From: Phascolomyces articulosus
Lineage: Eukaryota; Mucoromycota; Mucoromycetes; Mucorales; Lichtheimiaceae
Reading direction: 5' to 3'
DNA: 64,000 bases
Assembly: GCA_025677815.1 (NCBI GenBank)
Contig: JAIXMP010000034.1
Coordinates: 248,001-312,000 of the forward strand
The notes under the pieces are model-generated. The model was given only the letters and a program-made list of their open reading frames with translations. It searched no databases and was not told where the DNA came from. Each line of letters starts with the position of its first letter. The stretch's first letter is position 1. A program made the translations under genes and the position numbers. Positions 11,425 to 22,750 of the stretch are shown one piece after another.

Positions 11425-13223
11425 ATGATGACGGAAAAAATGCCCAAAATTGCTTATTTTACAAGTGAAAGTTCTCTAAATGAACAAGGTACGTACCTAT
11501 AATTCATAGTTAAATATGACATTTAAAAATATGTGAAATACTTATCATATATGCTTTATTATGAATTAACTGTATATAGGAGGAGTTGGATTTCATAAAA
11601 ATGGTTATGATATTGATCGATCAAATGGTGGTTCATCATGGTTTGCTTATTATAACATTGTGTGCCTAACACTAGGTACGGGCATGTTGGGACTTCCAGG
11701 GGTAAGAAGTGATCGTTATTATATATAAGCCACTAGCATAAATAATATTTGTAATAAAAACCTACTATATGGTAAATATAATAAAGCTGACTGACGCTCG
11801 CTATATATAATTACTATATCAAATATACTTTTACAAAAGGCATGTGCCCGTGGTGGCTGGGGAGCGGTTGCTTTAATTATTATTGCAATGATTATGTCTG
11901 CTGTAAGTAGCTTAATATCAATTTTTCTTATAAGCTGTTAGTCTACATATTTGGCTTACTTACGAAATCATACCTTTTTTTTATTTTGATTAGTATAGTG
12001 GTGTTATATTGCAACCTTGTATGTATAAAGGAAAAGAACGACGGTTATCTTCATATAAAGAAATCGCAGAAGAAGCATTTGGAAAAATTGGAGGTAAAAT
12101 ATAAAACTGTAAAAATGTTAATGACTTTTAGTTACTTATAAACTGTCCATTTTCGAAACTAATAGGATGGGTGAGTTTCTTTTTCACTACTTGGATCATT
12201 GTTGGTACTCCAATTACATATGTAGTACTTGCTGCCCAAAACATTAATCAGCTATGCGTTGGTACAGCTGGAGAGATTGGAATGGTCGCTTGGACAATAA
12301 TATGGACTGTCATGGTTGGGATCCCTTATATTTTTATTAAATCTATCAATAAAATAGCATGGGTTTCAGGTTTTGGAGCAATTGCTATGACTACAACTGT
12401 AAGTGTCATTTTATTGTAACACTGTTTATCGTAAATTGTAAGAACCCTTATACCTGATCCAATGTGCAAAAAAAAAAATACACGTAGATTATTATTACTG
12501 TTGCTCTTGCCAGTATTGATGCCCCTAATCAAGTTGCTGTTCATCATGACAATGTCATTTGGGAAGGTTTTCCAGTTGCACTTGCTACAATTGCATTTGG
12601 TGCTGGTGGTAACATTGTCTATGCAAATACAGAAGGTCAAATGAAAAATCCTAAACAGTGGCCCATTGTCATTATTGCTTCCCTGGCCACTCTTGGTGCT
12701 GTTTTTGTTTTACTTGCTGTCGGTTGTTATTATGTATATGGTGTTGATGTTGTTAATCCTGCCTATAACAGTGTACCTGATGTCCCTGCTCGTACAGTTG
12801 CTATTATCTTGGTCACAATCAATGTTATTGTGTCTATTCCTATTCTATTGGTACCTTTTGCTGCAGACCTTTCGGACATGATGAATATTACTGTTGAGCG
12901 TTTTGGAAATCGAAAAGAATTCATTATTCGTTCTTTACTTCGTACTGCTATTCTGGTGGTAGTTGCTGCAATTGGTATTTTGATTCCGTTCTTCGGTTTA
13001 CTCTTAGCATTGCTTGGTGCACTAGCTAATAGTGCAATTGTATTTTATTTTGCCCATTTTGTTCTACTGGCGTCTATCTGGTTTTTGTAACAAACATATA
13101 ATTGAACTCGCTTGGGGTGTATTGACTGTACTTTTTGGTCTTGTTGGTCTTATCTTTGGTACTTGGGCTGCTGTAGAAGATCTTGTCAAGGCATTTGAAA
13201 ATGGCTATGAATACAAGATTTAA
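11425..13223 (+). CDS. amino-acid transporter (Aa_trans/AVT family), frame disrupted near the C-terminus
   Basis: Proton-coupled amino-acid permease of the Aa_trans family, expected in the vacuolar or plasma membrane. Six exons: 11425-11488, 11580-11701, 11840-11902, 11994-12093, 12166-12398, 12488-13223. All junctions are GT-AG and keep frame. The first membrane segment carries the family signature AYYNIVCLTLGTGMLGLP, followed by YSGVILQPCM and a SYKEIAEEAFGKIGG block typical of the family; about ten hydrophobic segments follow. In the last exon the frame ends at TAA 13088-13090, yet the expected last helix and tail (ELAWGVLTVLFGLVGLIFG to YEYKI, stop 13221-13223) continue in the next frame. 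One surplus base in the T-rich run at about 13041-13050 explains this; the summed exons are 1318 nt, one more than a multiple of three. Either a 394-residue truncated protein, a real mutation or a base error; otherwise about 438 residues. Confidence 0.85.
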
Positions 13224-14060
13224 AAAAAGTATATAGCTTATGTTGTGTGATGGAATAATAATTAGTTATTTTGTAAAGTATTATATTTTTTTAAAAAATG
13301 TCATTAACACTCCTTTATTCTCTTTTTATATATCTTATGCCTATCAACTCAATAGTTTTTAAAATGAGGGTAGCATTCTTTATTATCATTATGTAGTGAC
13401 AGTAATTTTCCTGCTTATTTATCAGATATTCGTTTTATGGATTGTCTTACATTATTATCATGTATAAATAATAGTGACACCCTCACCAAAATATCCACTT
13501 CATGTATAATGCGTTCTTTCAGATAGTATTTTTAATGCAATGTAAACAATAAATCCCATATATAACCAAATATTTTATGCATTTGTTTATTTGTTAAATC
13601 GGCAGATGAATAAGTTTTACACATGTTCTCACGTAGAAATTATCGCAATTTACTGAACTTTCATCCATTACTTCTGTATAATACTATGTAGTACAAGTTC
13701 TTATATAGAAAATTAATTTTTTCATGTGCTCATATACAATGGATGTTATTTCAATCAGATTTACATTTTTTCATGTTGTTAATCTTCGATTTATTTCAAT
13801 TAGAAAAGTTCAAAATTATAAAAGGAAAATCTTGAAGAGCGATAAGAGCAATAAAAAAATATTGGTGTACTGCCCCACATAATCATAAGAATTCCGATAT
13901 TCTTTTTTTTTTTTTTATTGATAGGTGTTTGTAATACAAGATTCTTAAGTCTCACCCAAAATCAAATATAAAATCCTAATAATTTTCGTCTGTTATTGCC
14001 CATTGCATTTCTTTTTTATTCCCTCGAAACAAATTCACACACATTTTTATTATAATAAAT
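13224..14060. other. intergenic with promoter of inositol oxygenase A
   Basis: AT-rich spacer between the transporter and inositol oxygenase A. It contains a TATA-like element about 94 bp before the ATG. No other feature seen. Confidence 0.45.
13967..13974 (+). promoter_or_regulatory. TATA-like box of inositol oxygenase A
   Basis: TATAAAAT lies 94 bp before the start codon at 14061. The paralogue at 24706 has TATAAATAG at almost the same distance (95 bp), which supports both as core promoter elements. Confidence 0.45.
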
Positions 14061-15052
14061 ATGTCCGCTCAAGTTGCTAGCAATATTCAAGATACTGAAC
14101 ATCAATGGGAAGAATTCCTCAAGAAGAAATATGGACCTTATAAAACTTCTACTGAAACCAAGCATTTCCAAGAACCGATCATAGCGGAACTGGCAGATGC
14201 AAAAATGGAAGCTTTTCTTCTTGAAAATCATGAAAAACAAACCTTTGAACATGTACAAACAATGAAAGAGAAATATGGCAAGCTCGACAAGGCTTATATG
14301 GGTATCTGGGATATGCTTTTGGAATTAGACAAGATTCAGTTAAGCAAGAAAGATCCTCAAGTACCACAAAAAGTTCATGGTTTTCAAATGGCTGAAGCTA
14401 TGCGTCGTGAAGGACAACCACGATGGTTAATCTTGACAGGCTTGATCCACGATCTTGGTAAATATATGTATTTACTTGGCGAAAAACCATGGACGGTAAG
14501 TATATACAACAGTTTTTTATACACATATTTTATATATTGTGAAAAAATCACAAAAAAAATTCACACATGTAAGGAATATTGTATTATACAACACCACATT
14601 CCATAAAATTATAGGTCGTTGGTGAAACCTTTCCAGTTGGATGCAAGTTTTCAAACCGTGTTGCTTATCCACGCTTTTTTGAAAACAACCCTGATACTAA
14701 GAATAAAGTCTACAGTACAAAACTTGGTATCTATGAACCTCACTGTGGGTTGAGCAACGTGAATTTTAGTTTTGGTCATGATGAATATTTTTATATGGTC
14801 TGCAAGGAACTCGGCCTTCCGCAAGAAATGCTCTATATTATCCGTTTCCATTCATTTTATTCGTGTCTTTTGGAAGGGGATTACACTTTCCTTCTCACAG
14901 AGCATGATATTGAAATGATGAAGTGGGTCAAAGTATTCCTCCAATATGATCTCTATTCTCGTGGCGAAAAAATTCCTGTGGACATTAATGAACTCAAACC
15001 TTATTACGATGGACTCATTGCTGAATATTTCCCAGAGAAAATTCGGTGGTAA
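14061..15052 (+). CDS. miox: inositol oxygenase, copy A
   Basis: Converts myo-inositol and O2 to D-glucuronate using a di-iron centre. Two exons, 14061-14495 and 14615-15052, give 290 residues, close to the roughly 285 of animal MIOX. The iron ligands of the family are present: His106 (KVHGFQMAEAMRR), His130-Asp131 (LTGLIHDLGK), His200 (SFGHDEY), His224 (RFHSFYSC) and probably Asp257 (FLQYDLYS), spaced as in mouse MIOX. The intron falls between LLGEKPWT and VVGE in phase 0, the same place as in copy B. An AATAAA at 15154-15159 is a candidate polyadenylation signal. The downstream neighbour is a flavin monooxygenase in the same orientation; the same pair is repeated about 10.6 kb further on. 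Confidence 0.96.
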
Positions 15053-16987
15053 TTTATTGAAATAATGCTTTAACTCATTTCACATGCTACCCGCCTTTCA
15101 TTGAACATTGTTGTTATAATGTACAATCTCTCTATTCTGTTATTTTCTCCTTCAATAAATGATCATTGTTATCCAGTATACATACAGACTTATCTAATAA
15201 TAATCATAATTTTTTTTTACAATGTTTTGTATATAGATAATTTATATTGTAAACAATAATTCAGTTCTGAATTTAATGTAAGCTATTTCACCTACGTGAA
15301 TATGCGTATAATTATATTATGAAAAAAAATCACTCCTATTTTCGTAAATGTGATAAATTTTTTAACGATTTACAACCCCATTTTAGGTAACTTACTAAGA
15401 AAAATAAAAAAAGAGCATGATTAGTAACAAGATGATCAGAGTTTCAGTTGTAGTGGTATATCTCTATTTATTTTTACAATTTCAACAGATCAGTTCCATT
15501 CTGTTTAATGTGGTAATTTTTTAATTACTAAAGCTGCTGATTCATAGTGCTGTGGGGAATTTTTCGTAGATAAAGTTTCTTGTTTTCCGTTGTTCACCAA
15601 TTACATAATGATATGAGAATAGTGATCAATTTACGTAAAACGGGGATTACTGATGGTGTGAAAATCTTACTCGCAGTATCTGTTTTAACATAACCCATTA
15701 TATCATGTGTTTTTTTTTAAAAAAAAAAAGACAACAAAAGGGCATTTACCAGTGTTCTATCACCGTTCATAAACGAAATAGATTTCTCAAGTAAGTTGAT
15801 AGGAAATAACGATCACCAGTTATAGATATTCACAACTCTCCTAAAATAACCCTTATCATCAAGTGACAAAAATGTTGTAAAAGGATGTGTATCAATAATA
15901 GTCATATTATTGCTGTAATTAATAACGATAGGTCACACGCTATTTTAAAGTTTGAATACCTCTTCGATAACAATTACTAAATATTGTTCGGATACGTATA
16001 GTTGGAAAAATGGTTTTTTTTTCAGACATGTATAGTGTTTATTAATATTTTCTTTAAAAAAACTAACTAGGTACCACAAAGAATGATTTCTATTTACGAT
16101 ATTTCCAAACTCATTGGGTGTTTAGAGTCTATTGCCCTTCACCGATGTACAATAATAGGTTTTGTGTAGATTTTTGTAAACATCGTGTCTCTTTATTCAC
16201 CCATTTTGAATTTGCTTGCGTTTCAATCTTATTTATTGAATGAAAACCACTACCAGTTTTTTGTAACACAATACATGTTTTACTACCCCTATCTGTGGAC
16301 AAATTACATAAAATCGATATCTAGTAAACTTTAATTGTCATGCAGATAGTTATCGATGGGTAACTCTCGAATTAAAGTTATTGTTTCACCAACAAAGAAA
16401 AGGTTTGGTATCAAAATTACATACGATAAAGAGAGGGAGAGTGTTACAAGAAAAAATATTTTTTGTTACTTACTGTTTCGATTATTTTCATTATGAGTAA
16501 ATTCTCACTATCATTTTTTACATTTACAAAATCGTTTTTAATGGTTTCCCGAGGATGATTTGCTAATGAGTCGAAACGGAATTGAGGGACAACTATTGTT
16601 TATATATCGTATCCATGTGTATATTATTATATTCATTAAATTTCCATATACTATTGTAACAAGGCATCCAAATAATGAGAATACCATCTAATATACGACA
16701 GCGCGCACCATAAAATTGCCACTACATTCGCAAGAAGAAAGAACCGTGTTGAGAATTCAAGATCGAATCACATAGAGAATGGGTCCCACACAATAGAGAA
16801 AATTCCCCACGAAAGTCATGCTTGATTTTTTATGAATCATGGAAATAAAATAAATAGACCATTATCGAGCATGCTGCAAACTATCTTATCGATTGTATTT
16901 TCATCATTTTTGATTTCTCTATATTTCTTTCGTTTTTCTCTTTATAATTTTATTTTACTACATTATCTATTTTTCTTAGACTTAGTT
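15053..16987. other. intergenic, no gene seen
   Basis: AT-rich spacer of 1.9 kb between inositol oxygenase A and the flavin monooxygenase A copy. Frames are short and no repeat or RNA gene was recognised. It should contain the 3' end of the first gene and the promoter of the second. Confidence 0.45.
15154..15159 (+). terminator. candidate polyadenylation signal of inositol oxygenase A
   Basis: AATAAA 102 bp after the stop codon, in a T-rich 3' flank. Confidence 0.4.
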
Positions 16988-19258
16988 ATGTCGAAGCCAT
17001 CTGTTGCTATTATTGGTGGAGGGTACAAGCATAAATTTGGGTTCTTGAATTCTATTACTTCGAAATATGCTATGTGTATTAAATTTGAGAAAAACACACA
17101 TTACCTGTTAGATTTGCTGGTCTCTCTGCTGCTATTAGAGTCAAACAGGACCTTGGTATCAATGCCACAATATTTGAAGCCTCAAAAGATATTGGAGGTG
17201 CATGGTTTGCTAATTCATATCCAAACTGTGGATGTGATGTACCTTCTCATTTATATTCTCTAAGTACCGATCTCAATCCAAGTAAGGCGATATCGTTAAT
17301 GCTATCTATTAAAACTATTTAATTACAAACTTCAACATAAAAATAAATATGTTAATTTGTTTAATAAAACAATAGATTGGAGCCAGCTGTTTTCTCCTCG
17401 CGATGAAATTCTTCGCTATGTTCAAGATGTAGCAACCAGACGTAATTTATATAGTCATACACGTCTAGAGACCAAAGTAACAAAAACCACATGGCTAGAA
17501 GAATCCTCCAGATGGAAATTGGATTTACTCGATTGTAGCCAAACATACAAAGAATTTGAGTGCGAATATTTTGACTTCATGTGAGTAAAATTTCTATCCT
17601 TATGTATAGGGAAAAAAGTTGATTAACCAAAATGACTGTCATGTGTATGCTTCCTAATGGTAGTGTCATAAATAAAATTAAAAATAACATGTATTATCAT
17701 TACATTAGATTCCTTTGTGTCGGTTCTATCCGAGTACTCAAATCCCTGAACAGTTTAAATTGTTTTCAGGAACAGTCGTACATACCGCCTCCTGGGATCC
17801 ATCTGTGGATTTTACAAATAAACGCGTTGCTGTCATTGGAACAGGAGCCAGTGCTGTTCAAGTTCTACCTCCAATTGCTAGATTGGCTTCACAACTTTAC
17901 AGTTATCAGCGAACTGTCACTTGGTGCACATATCGAAGACAGTATAATTATTCCCGAGTAATGAAATTTTTGTTTAAATGGGTCCCATTAGTTGCCCTGA
18001 TTTATTGTTTATATCTTTTTATATTGGTAAAGTAAATATTTGTCATATACTGGAAGTAATATTATTACTATAAAACCCGGCGACCAATTATTACATTTTA
18101 GCTACCATAGTAGTTGGTAGTAAGTAAACTAAACTAATGAAACAGAATATTTACTTTTTTTTCATATTAATAGACCGATTTTGATTTTATTAACAGAATC
18201 CAAAATTATAAAAGCTTTACAGCCAGAAGATTCCGTACCAAACTTGAAACTGAAATGCGTGCCCGTATTGAAAAACTGGGTCGTCCTGATTTGGTTCCTG
18301 TTCTAGTTCCAGAATACACACCTGGTTGTAAGCGTCTGGCTATTTCTGACAATTATATCGAAGCCTTGTGTCAAAGTAATGTAGTTGTACAGACAAATCG
18401 TATAAAAAATGTTCAAAGTAGAACAATCACTACTGAAAATGGTGATGAACAAGAATTTGATATTCTTATTCTGGCCACTGGTTTTAATGTTGCTGGAACA
18501 GGATATTTGGGTGATTTAGAGGGTAAAATTTCAGTAAAAAAAAAAAATGAAAGACAAAAACAACTGTTGAGAGAAGCTTTTCCATGCTTATAATACGATG
18601 TTTTACAAACTATGATAGTACTTGGAAAACCAAATGTTTCATTAAACAAAGCTTGGCACAATGATTTCCCAGCTTTATATAAATCTACTTTGGTAAATGG
18701 GTATCCAAATATGTTTGTCATTCTTGGTCCTTCTAGTTTTTCAGGTGGTACTTCAGCTATTTTCATGGGTGAATGGTAAGGATTGATTATATTTTGTATG
18801 AAACAGCTGTATGCGTAAAACATGGAACTGTAACTCTTTTTACTCATCTAAGATATATCCTACCTGACAAAAATGTTATTTGTTTTCATCAGCCAAGTGA
18901 GTTATTGTGTTGGATTAATGAAGAAGATGATCCAAGACAAGATAATTGCTGTCGAACCATTAAAGGAAGCACAAGAAAAATCTGTCAAAAGACTAAAAGC
19001 AGGATTTGTCGGCACTGCATGGAAAAGTGGTTGTGTTTCATATTATATGAACCAAATGGGAGATGTAAGTTGTAAAAAGTAATCAAAGATATATTTCTTA
19101 TTACGTTAGAACAGTAATAATGATACCAATATTTCTCTTCTGGTGTTATAATTAAGGTTACTTTATTCTGGAGTGGATCAGCTGTTTTATTTCGATGGAT
19201 GTTGCGAGGCCCTTCGACCTATAAAGATCTTCTTATTTACAAGAAAAATGATTTTTAG
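16988..19258 (+). pseudogene. flavin monooxygenase (Baeyer-Villiger type), copy A, frameshifted
   Basis: Paralogue of the intact gene at 28273-30286. Eight exons: 16988-17022, 17112-17281, 17376-17580, 17709-18026, 18174-18522, 18619-18775, 18893-19064, 19157-19258. Exons 2, 3 and 6 are exactly as long as in copy B (170, 205, 157 nt). The FAD motif spans the first intron (SVAIIGGG then FAGLSAAI). Exon 4 is 318 nt against 319 in copy B: one base is missing at about 17735-17738 (around CGAGTACTC), after which FSGTVVHTASWDP, the NADPH motif VAVIGTGASAVQ and the rest are in the shifted frame. Every other junction keeps frame, so this is the only lesion seen. A final intron (19065-19156) is absent from copy B. 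It is a young pseudogene or carries a single-base sequence error. Confidence 0.75.
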
Positions 19259-20341
19259 TCATATTTTTTTTTGGACCATTTCCTAATCCTCTCGACCATT
19301 TCCATTTCTCACTCTGCTGTTATGAAAATACTACATTAGTATGACGAATGACTTTGCTTCTCCTGAAAGATTTTTCCCTTTCGAATATTTAATGATTATT
19401 GTAACGTTAAAAAATACGTAGTAATTCCTAAGACTCCCATGATTACTCCTTTCCAAATACAAATACTTATGATGAACATTCTAATAGCAACACATTTGAA
19501 AAAGTTTATTAATATTTCTACCACATTATCCCTACAATGTCGTCTACAGCAGGAAGCCGGTGTTATATCTGCATATTATATTATAGAAACTATCTTGATC
19601 TATTCTTTATTCATTTATGCTACATTCTCAAACTACACAGACCCATTTCAATCTAAAAATATCAATATAGCAATGATACTACTTTAGAATGGGCTTTTTC
19701 ACTCATCCCGTAACCTAGTTTGTATATGAGTCAAAATTGTTCTTAAAATCGGTAATATCGGATCATGAATAACAGCGTCGTAATTTAGAGTTTCATTTCA
19801 GGTAGTACTTCGCTACGAATGTTTGCTGGTTTATTATAACAATTATAATACAGAGCAAATCGAAGAACGGTTGCATTATTCTTCAATGCTACTGATACAA
19901 TAAATGCTTATAATATTATTATTAAAACTAATTAACTTTACATTAATTGAGAACATTTGAAAGTGTCTCTTCATGCTTGAGTGAAATATTATAATAACAT
20001 CCCTTGAAAAGAATTTGAGTCACACAACATCTTCACTCTTCGTTATCAGCCAGCTCATGAATGCCATTTTTTTAAAATCATTATTTGGAATAATAAAGTG
20101 TGCTGTATCTAATTATGATTAATACTTGTTAAATACTATTCTACTTATAGTGGTATATTATGCCATACATCAACGTCGTGTAACTGGTACATCTTTACGC
20201 ATAGAAAATTTAGAAATATGCAAATGTAACCCGACATCCAAAACGGGTATGAAATATATGCTAAGCAAAATAAAAAGCTCTCAGATTACTGCGGACCCTT
20301 TTTTTTTTCTTTTTCTACTTTTTTCTTATTTTCAACTATTG
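19259..20341. other. intergenic, no gene seen
   Basis: AT-rich spacer. A frame starting at 20126 runs into the next gene's first exon but its upstream part lacks protein character, so it was not used as the start. Confidence 0.4.
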
Positions 20342-22750
20342 ATGACCGAAAAAAAAGGAGATTATATCACAGCGCCTTTACCAGAAACTAAAGAAAAGCA
20401 CGGTGCTCCTCAGAGCAATTCTTCTGAAAAAAAGAATAAATCACTGAACGAAACTGATAGTAGTAAAAGACATAATAATAATGACATTCTTGAAAGAAGT
20501 ATCAGTATCAACGATCATTCTAGTCATCCAGATAGACTAAGTATGGTTTTTTTTTAATTTGAGAAAAAAAAAAGCAAATTTGTTGTACTATTATTTCTTC
20601 GCGTATAGTTCCTTTTTTAACATAACTTTTACAATTCAATTCCATTAGGAGCTTTAATTAAAAGAATCCTGATCTGGTTCGCATGGTTAATGGTGGGTTT
20701 TTTTTGTCTGCACAAGCTTTTCAGTATGGTAAGCAAACATTTCATAACAATTTATTATATTGAAGGCGACAAAATCACCATCCTATTTGTCCTAATATTA
20801 TTTTAATTGTGCGCCAGGTATTCCCAATTCCTATGTATTCTCAAGAGTGCAAAACAGCCTTGGATTACCCTTCCGACAAATTCCCAGCTGATATTGAACA
20901 ATTCAGTCTTGATTCGTCTGTTCATCACCTCGTCACTCGTTTTGGAAAAGGTATTTCTTTTTGTTAAATTGTCTCCAAACAATATATTAAAAGAAATTTG
21001 TATAAAAGTAATAATTATCTGTATTTAGCAAAAAACTTACCAATCAATAATATCATATAGATATTTTGGGAGACTGCAATTCTGGTAAAGAAAGTTCTCA
21101 AGTTAAAGATGCCACCCAATTTGCTTTCCCTCACTACAATAACAGACCCATATTCCCTTCAATAAAATCATGTGAGGCACCAATATCAACAGCACCCTTA
21201 ACGGTGGATACTACAGAAAAAGATAGAATCTGTAATATTGCCCCTCCCATACCTACAACTACAGAGGTAGCAATCAATAATAAGTATCATAGCGGTCCTA
21301 CATCTAGTGTTTCCCACCCACTACCAACCTGTGAGAGTAGTGCTATATATCCAAGTCAAATGCCTGCCAATGCTCCTTCTGAAACCAAGCCGGTTCCTAT
21401 TGAACAATCTTCTCCTACTGATTTGTTCAATATTTCTGAATCAAGTCATATCTGTGGGTGGCTCACTGATAAAAAGAGACCTATACCTACAACGACTATC
21501 AGACAGTTTTATCCACATTTATTGAAAGATGGTAGTAGATCCTTCAATGCTTCTGCATCAGAACTTACCGCACTTTCAATCGAAGCATTAGATGGAGTCG
21601 AAGTCATTACAGAGATTAAGACGGAAGCTCAAGTCCAGCAGGTGAAGGATAACGGAATGTTCCGTATATATTTGAGACCTGATCGAGATCACCATGACAG
21701 CGATATTGATATGGCCTTCCAACACAAGGTTGATTTTACAATGTTTCGTGTTGATGGATTCGCACAAATCATTATTAGGAGAACCGAGCCAGCGTTCAAC
21801 AAAAAACTTAATGACATAAAATGCCGGTTACGTATCGTAGTACCAAATGCACACCAAGAAGAAATATTCCGAATAATAAATGAAGTTGAACAAACTGTCA
21901 CAACAATTATCAATCAAGGCTTTCCCAAATTACGAACACTCTCAATATTGGCCAAGAAAGGGCAAGTCACCGGTAATAATCTTGCGTTTAGAAGCATGCG
22001 AGTTAGCATTGGAAAAGGCAACATAGAATTGATGGTAAGTTTTGACATTTAATAGAACCATAATGTTAACCAAAATTGGTTTTTACCCTACCAAAGAACA
22101 ATGGCACTCATGGAGTCATATTCATTTTTTTCATATGCTATGATGATAGAATCTTCGTGTTAATAGATTAACAGCTGCCATGCTAGATGGAAATATCAAC
22201 TTACAAGGAATAAAAGTTTCAGAAAGCCTTGCTTCCGGAGTAATTCGTGGCTCATCTGTAGTTCTCGCCAAGATTCATCCAGAAAAAATCGACAACGGAT
22301 ATCCTTATAATTACTCTATTATCAATATGTGTGCTGGTGGACATACCTATACCGACGTGATGGTAATAAGTTAACTTTTTTTTTATAATTTTATTCTCTA
22401 CTGGAACTATACTCCAGAACTTATATATTGATTAAACATGGTATAAAAAATAGGCATTGGAAGAAAACCGTGATCAATTGGCTGCTGATTTTTATATATA
22501 CAGAGAAGGAGGAACTTTACAAAATTTCAATAGTGTACCAACAATTTTCCCTCCTTCAACGAACTCTAGATACTTTGACCCAAATATGGCACATGTGAAT
22601 GAAGATAGTACAGATATTTTCAAGACAGGCTATCTGCTTCGCAAGAACAGTGGTTCCAGAATCTATGTTTATAGTGGAGGAGTAACGTCTTTTTGGAATC
22701 GTATCAAGAAGTCTAGATTTTTATTTGGGTATTATGCGGAATTTAAATAA
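20342..22750 (+). CDS. single-pass membrane protein of unknown function with repetitive beta-type C-terminal region
   Basis: Six exons: 20342-20540, 20649-20728, 20818-20950, 21061-22034, 22150-22362, 22454-22750, all GT-AG and in frame, giving 631 residues. The start was chosen at MTEKKGDY because upstream translation is low complexity. Residues 1-66 are polar and charged. A single hydrophobic segment lies at about 70-89 (RILIWFAWLMVGFFCLHK), suggesting a type II membrane protein with the bulk outside. A Pro/Ser/Thr-rich linker follows, then a region of alternating strand-like segments (FRSMRVSIGKGNIELMNLRV, LTAAMLDGNINLQGIKV) resembling bacterial and fungal DUF4097-like beta-helical domains. 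Family assignment is by pattern only. It sits between the two inositol oxygenase/monooxygenase modules and shares their orientation; a link to them is unproven. Confidence 0.75.

Noticed and set aside
13020..13090. An intron that might repair the transporter frame
   Set aside because: No suitable AG acceptor lies between the break and the resumed conserved text, and the sequence is coding-like on both sides.
17709..18026. An extra intron that might repair the frame of monooxygenase copy A exon 4
   Set aside because: The exon aligns with copy B throughout except one missing base; no GT-AG pair fits the break.
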